Positions 6,867 through 9,819 of a stretch of DNA of 9,819 nt are shown piece by piece. The DNA is from Clostridium sp. AM34-11AC. GTDB lineage: Bacteria > Bacillota > Clostridia > Lachnospirales > Lachnospiraceae. The notes beneath the pieces are model-generated. The model was not told the origin of the DNA. It worked only from the letters and a program-made list of their open reading frames with translations, and did no database searches. The number at the start of each line of letters is the position of its first letter. Within the stretch, counting starts at the first letter, position 1. The stretch covers positions 1 through 9,819 of the forward strand of contig NZ_QWGL01000055.1 in assembly GCF_003435375.1 (NCBI RefSeq). The letters are read 5' to 3'. Position numbers and translations under genes: made by a program.

Positions 6867-7703
6867 ATGAAAGAACATATGGCAGATTGGCGTATCCATG
6901 CACTTGCTTTCGTACTCACCGTAATTGCCGAATTTATCGGCACCAAAAAATTCAGTTTCGGGCCTTTGTCCTTCTCACTGTTTCCGATGCTGTATGTACT
7001 GATCTTTGGAGCGATCCTTGGAATCGCGAAAATGATTCCACAGAAGATGATGACAGAAGCATCACCCTATATTGGAATCAGCGTTATGATGCTGACAGCA
7101 AAGATCGCATCCACGATCGGACCGAACCTCGGCGCGGTTGTCAAAGCCGGACCAGCGCTGATCCTTCAGGAATTCGGAAATCTGGGAACTGCGGTTTTAG
7201 CGCTCCCGATCGCCGTATTTGTATTCCATATGGGACGCGCGGCAATCGGAACCTCCTTCTCTATTTCAAGAGAGAGCTCCCTTGCGGTCGTTGCCGATAA
7301 ATACGGTCTTGATTCAGATGAAGGAATCGGTGTTATGGGTGGATATATCACAGGTACTGTATTCGGAACCATGTTCAACGGTATCTTTGTTTCCCTCCTC
7401 TGCTCCTTAAATATCTTCCATCCGTACGCGCTCGGAATGGCGTGTGGAACAGGTTCCGCATCCATGCTTTCTGCCAGCCTTGCGGCAGTCGTTGAGGCAT
7501 ATCCGGATATGGAAGCGGAGATCACTGCTTACGCGGCAACCTCAAATATGCTGAGCAGTGTGGATGGCCTTTATATGAGTCTTTTCATCGCACTTCCAAT
7601 GTGTGAATTCATGTACAAGCTGTTCACAAAGAACAACAGGCATTATAAAGACGGACTCCCGATCGGCGCTAAGGTAAAAGTTAAAGCAGCCGGGGAAGAA
7701 TAG
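6867..7703 (+). CDS. DUF3100-family membrane protein, probable transporter subunit
   Basis: The 278-aa polytopic membrane protein resembles the DUF3100 family from memory (WRIHALAFVLTVIAEFIGT at the start, IGPNLG, ALILQEFGNLGT, then SSVDGLYMSLFIALP near the end). Hydrophobic segments lie at about 11-26, 34-55, 68-88, 94-121, 155-182, 186-212 and 221-250. A conserved-looking polar stretch, SFSISRESSLAVVADKYGLD (130-149), is followed by GVMGGYITGTVFGTMFNG. GMACGTGSASMLSAS (190-204) is glycine/serine-rich, like the re-entrant loops of secondary carriers such as the GltS, 2-HCT or MadM families. Transport is therefore an inference; the family has no established substrate that I know of. ATG 6867 is chosen over the in-frame ATG at 6831 because GGAGGA sits 6-7 bases before it. 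The stop codon overlaps the next gene's Shine-Dalgarno sequence. Confidence 0.8.
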   Translation: MKEHMADWRIHALAFVLTVIAEFIGTKKFSFGPLSFSLFPMLYVLIFGAILGIAKMIPQKMMTEASPYIGISVMMLTAKIASTIGPNLGAVVKAGPALILQEFGNLGTAVLALPIAVFVFHMGRAAIGTSFSISRESSLAVVADKYGLDSDEGIGVMGGYITGTVFGTMFNGIFVSLLCSLNIFHPYALGMACGTGSASMLSASLAAVVEAYPDMEAEITAYAATSNMLSSVDGLYMSLFIALPMCEFMYKLFTKNNRHYKDGLPIGAKVKVKAAGEE

Positions 7704-7714
7704 GAGGGATCCAT

Positions 7715-8200
7715 ATGGACGCAGCAGTATGGTTTAAAAGAATCAAATGTCTTGTCCTTGTATGCATCTTCGCATCCATCGGCAATTTTATCAGTACATC
7801 AAAGGCCGGAAACCCGGTAACCCCGCTTGAGGCAGTGCCCGGGCTCGTGCTTCTTCTTTTATGCACGCTGGTGGGCTGTATCATTTATGAGCTGATCAAT
7901 AAGGTTTCACCGAAGAATCTTCCGGCGATCGCCTATATCTCATTTATCGCGATCCTGATCACGATCCCGGGTGTCAGCCCGATCGCGGATTACGCGATCG
8001 AACAGATCGGAAAGATCGGACTTCTTCCGCTCTGCACTCCGATCCTTGCATATGCCGGAATCTCCATCGGAAAAGATGTGGATACATTTAAGAAACAGGG
8101 ATTTGCGATCGTAGTCGTAGCGATCTTCACGTTCGCGGGAACATTCCTCGGTTCTACGATCATTGCCCAGCTCATCTTAAAAATGACGGGCGTGATCTGA
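7715..8200 (+). CDS. Small five-helix membrane protein, putative partner of the DUF3100 protein
   Basis: The family of this 161-aa protein is not recognised with confidence. Five hydrophobic segments are visible at about 9-24, 39-60, 67-86, 99-117 and 128-155. The last part (YAGISIGKDVDTFKKQGFAIVVVAIFTFAGTFLG) has the glycine-lysine-aspartate turn followed by a long helix seen at the end of half-domains in LysO (DUF340)- and CidB/LrgB-like carriers; this is resemblance only. There is no signal peptide or soluble domain. AGGAGGG overlaps the TAG stop of the DUF3100 gene and lies six bases before ATG 7715. The 11-base gap implies one mRNA, coupled translation and probably a 1:1 complex, in the manner of split carriers such as MadL/MadM. 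An imperfect palindrome covers its stop codon. Confidence 0.85.
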   Translation: MDAAVWFKRIKCLVLVCIFASIGNFISTSKAGNPVTPLEAVPGLVLLLLCTLVGCIIYELINKVSPKNLPAIAYISFIAILITIPGVSPIADYAIEQIGKIGLLPLCTPILAYAGISIGKDVDTFKKQGFAIVVVAIFTFAGTFLGSTIIAQLILKMTGVI

Positions 8201-8209
8201 TGATCAGAT
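8195..8209 (+). repeat. 15-bp near-perfect palindrome at the end of the two-gene unit
   Basis: ATCTGAT and ATCAGAT flank a single central G and overlap the TGA stop codon. No T-tract follows, so it is not an intrinsic terminator. No other terminator is seen before the next gene, so some read-through into the MATE gene is possible. Confidence 0.4.
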
Positions 8210-8227
8210 ATGAAAAATGGGAATAGG

Positions 8228-8256
8228 TTGTAAAAACAGCGCACTCATGTTATCAT
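8228..8256 (+). promoter_or_regulatory. Extended -10 promoter for the MATE gene
   Basis: TTGTAA (8228-8233), a 17-base spacer and TATCAT (8251-8256), with TG at 8248-8249, form an extended -10 promoter. The start would be near 8263, with a leader of about 66 bases. The -10 lies inside one arm of a spaced inverted repeat (8250-8260 and 8303-8313). Confidence 0.6.
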
Positions 8257-8313
8257 TATGACACTGGTGCCGCCGCATGAAACAGAGCCGCGGACGTCCA
8301 AACATAACGATAA
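8250..8313 (+). repeat. Spaced inverted repeat spanning the MATE promoter and leader
   Basis: TTATCATTATG (8250-8260) and CATAACGATAA (8303-8313) are inverted copies matching at 10 of 11 positions, with 42 bases between them. The left arm covers the -10 element and the right arm lies just before the ribosome-binding site. Such placement suits paired operators bound by a repressor dimer or a loop; chance is also possible in this AT-rich sequence. Confidence 0.35.
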
Positions 8314-8328
8314 TGGAGTGAAGTTTCC

Positions 8329-9645
8329 ATGTACCATGATCTTACAAAAGGGAGCATCTCACGCTCCCTTCTTTTATTTGCTCTGCCGATGATGGCAGGA
8401 AATCTTTTGCAGCAGTTTTACAACATCGCGGACACCCTGATCGTCGGCCGTGTCCTTGGGAAAAATGCTCTGGCGGCGGTGGGATCTTCCTACACGCTGA
8501 TGACATTCCTGACCTCGATCTTTCTGGGGCTCAGCATGGGCTCCGGCGCACTGTTTTCCATTTACAGGGGAAAAGGAGATGAGAGGGCACTGAAGTCCTC
8601 CATCGCCCACGCCTGCGGACTGATCCTCGCTGTAACGCTTGTTTTGAACGCAGTTGTCTATATTTTCATTGATCCGATTTTAAGCTTCTTACGGGTCCCT
8701 GAGGAGGTCTGGGGCGGTATGAGAGAGTATCTGCTGATCATTTTCGCGGGTCTGCTCGCCACGTCCCTCTATAATTTCTTCTCCTGCCTGTTAAGAGCAC
8801 TGGGAAACTCTACGGTTCCGCTGGTGTTTCTTGCGGTATCCGCGATCTTAAACATCGCGTGGGATCTTTTATTTGTGGCGGTCTTTCATTGGGGGATCGC
8901 CGGTGCGGCCTATGCGACGATCTTTGCCCAGTACGTATCCGGGATCGGTATTTTGCTCTACGTTCTTTTCCGATGCAGAAGCCTTTTTCCGGAGAGAAAG
9001 GATCTTTGCTTTGACGGCGGAATCTTAAAGGAGATCGCGGGCCTTTCCTCCCTGACCTGCTTGCAGCAGTCGGTTATGAATTTCGGAATCCTCATGGTGC
9101 AGGGGCTTGTAAACAGCTTTGGCGCCACCACCATGGCGGCTTTCGCGGCGGCAGTAAAGATCGACACCTTCGCATATCTTCCGGTTCAGGACTTTGGAAA
9201 CGCCTATTCGACCTTCATCGCCCAGAACTACGGCGCGGGAAATAAAGAACGGATCCACCGCGGCACAAAGGAATCCTTTGCCATCAGCACGGCATTCAGC
9301 CTTGTGATCTCAGCGCTGGTCTTTGCCTTCGCGGCACCGCTCATGCAGATCTTCGTGAGCTCCGCAGAGACGGCGGTCATCGCCTCCGGCATCCGTTATC
9401 TCAGGATCGAGGGCGCGTTCTATTTTGGAATCGGCTGCCTGTTCCTGCTTTACGGATATTACAGGGCGATCAAGAGGGCGGAGATGTCTGTGGTGCTTAC
9501 AGTGATCTCCCTCGGAATCCGTGTGTTACTTGCCTACGTGCTCTCTGCCACATTCCTCGGTGAGACAGGAATCTGGATGGCGATCCCGATCGGCTGGATA
9601 CTGGCAGATCTCACAGGACTTTTATACATGAGGAAGACCTGGTAA
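8329..9645 (+). CDS. MATE-family multidrug/metabolite efflux transporter
   Basis: The 438-aa inner-membrane antiporter exports cationic or amphipathic compounds in exchange for Na+ or H+. It has about twelve hydrophobic helices in two six-helix lobes, with the middle loop near residues 215-232. The N-terminus, ALPMMAGNLLQQFYNIADTLIVG (18-40), is characteristic and contains D35, equivalent to the conserved TM1 aspartate of NorM-type pumps. RALGNSTVPL (156-165) and QNYGAGNKERI (299-309) are the usual MATE loop motifs at the ends of each lobe's core. Length is normal. The start ATG follows GGAGTG at about ten bases, slightly long. The gene has its own promoter and no terminator with a T-tract directly after it. 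The substrate cannot be predicted. A role in exporting something linked to the preceding transporter pair is only a guess. Confidence 0.93.
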   Translation: MYHDLTKGSISRSLLLFALPMMAGNLLQQFYNIADTLIVGRVLGKNALAAVGSSYTLMTFLTSIFLGLSMGSGALFSIYRGKGDERALKSSIAHACGLILAVTLVLNAVVYIFIDPILSFLRVPEEVWGGMREYLLIIFAGLLATSLYNFFSCLLRALGNSTVPLVFLAVSAILNIAWDLLFVAVFHWGIAGAAYATIFAQYVSGIGILLYVLFRCRSLFPERKDLCFDGGILKEIAGLSSLTCLQQSVMNFGILMVQGLVNSFGATTMAAFAAAVKIDTFAYLPVQDFGNAYSTFIAQNYGAGNKERIHRGTKESFAISTAFSLVISALVFAFAAPLMQIFVSSAETAVIASGIRYLRIEGAFYFGIGCLFLLYGYYRAIKRAEMSVVLTVISLGIRVLLAYVLSATFLGETGIWMAIPIGWILADLTGLLYMRKTW

Positions 9646-9702
9646 AAAGAAAGACAACTTTTCTTACGCTCAGCGCAGTAAGTGCGCAGACCTGCTGAAC
9701 AG

Positions 9703-9725
9703 TTACAAAGAAAGAACTTTTGTAA
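9703..9725. repeat. Small hairpin downstream of the MATE gene
   Basis: TTACAAA (9703-9709) and TTTGTAA (9719-9725) are perfect 7-base arms around a nine-base loop. Another short inverted repeat, GCGCA/TGCGC, lies at about 9673-9687. Neither is followed by a T-run on the plus strand, so neither is a clear terminator for the MATE gene. Confidence 0.35.
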
Positions 9726-9751
9726 AATAAGAATTAAAAAATGTTGAATCT

Positions 9752-9809
9752 AAAAAATACGCTGTACAGGAGAAGGAACGGTTCTTTCTGAGTTTTGGGT
9801 ATAGCGTAT
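9752..9809 (-). terminator. Long hairpin with T-tract on the minus strand, probable terminator of a gene beyond the right edge
   Basis: ATACGCTGTAC (9757-9767) and GTATAGCGTAT (9799-9809) pair over 11 bases with a single G-U. Inside them, AGAAGGAAC (9771-9779) and GTTCTTTCT (9781-9789) form a second inverted repeat around one central base. On the minus strand the outer stem runs straight into TTTTTT (9757-9752), which fits an intrinsic terminator of a convergent gene starting outside the window. The long interior makes this less canonical than the other terminators here. Confidence 0.5.
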
Positions 9810-9819
9810 AAAACATTAG

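Noticed and set aside
6746..7300. 184-aa plus-strand frame covering the leader and 5' part of the DUF3100 gene
   Set aside because: It overlaps the real gene in another frame, is rich in R, C and T without any domain, and has no Shine-Dalgarno sequence.

Overview
The window looks like a chromosomal segment of an anaerobic, moderate-GC Firmicute, most likely a Clostridia/Lachnospiraceae-type gut bacterium. This is judged from protein style (a YclM-like aspartokinase, a SipS-type signal peptidase, a long GlgB, a clostridial MATE pump), strong GGAGG ribosome-binding sites, sigma-A promoters and intrinsic terminators. The genus is an inference; no rRNA or other marker is present.

Layout. (1) 1-746, minus strand: the 5' part of an IS21-family istA transposase running off the left edge, with the element's terminal region carrying three repeated 19-bp units. 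(2) 819-2990, minus strand: a two-gene unit, lepB (type I signal peptidase with an unusual four-cysteine zinc-ribbon-like insertion) followed by lysC (aspartokinase), with a good TTGACA promoter and a clear terminator. (3) 3060-6563, plus strand: glgB (glycogen branching enzyme with a 50-residue basic tail) followed by a MscS-family channel gene, with an extended -10 promoter in front and a strong terminator behind. (4) 6638-8209, plus strand: a palindrome-rich control region, then two tightly coupled membrane-protein genes, a DUF3100 protein and a 161-aa five-helix partner of no recognised family. (5) 8228-9645, plus strand: a MATE-family efflux pump with its own promoter. (6) 9646-9819: non-coding, ending in a long hairpin that reads best as a terminator for a minus-strand gene beyond the right edge.

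How the genes fit together. Most is housekeeping: protein export, the entry step of the aspartate amino-acid family, glycogen branching, osmotic protection and drug/metabolite efflux. The most promising uncharacterised unit is the DUF3100 pair. It forms its own transcription unit, has translationally coupled genes, consists only of membrane proteins, and sits behind a near-perfect palindromic operator candidate, which suggests a two-subunit transporter under dedicated control. Its substrate cannot be read from this window. No tRNA, rRNA, CRISPR array or metabolite riboswitch was recognised.
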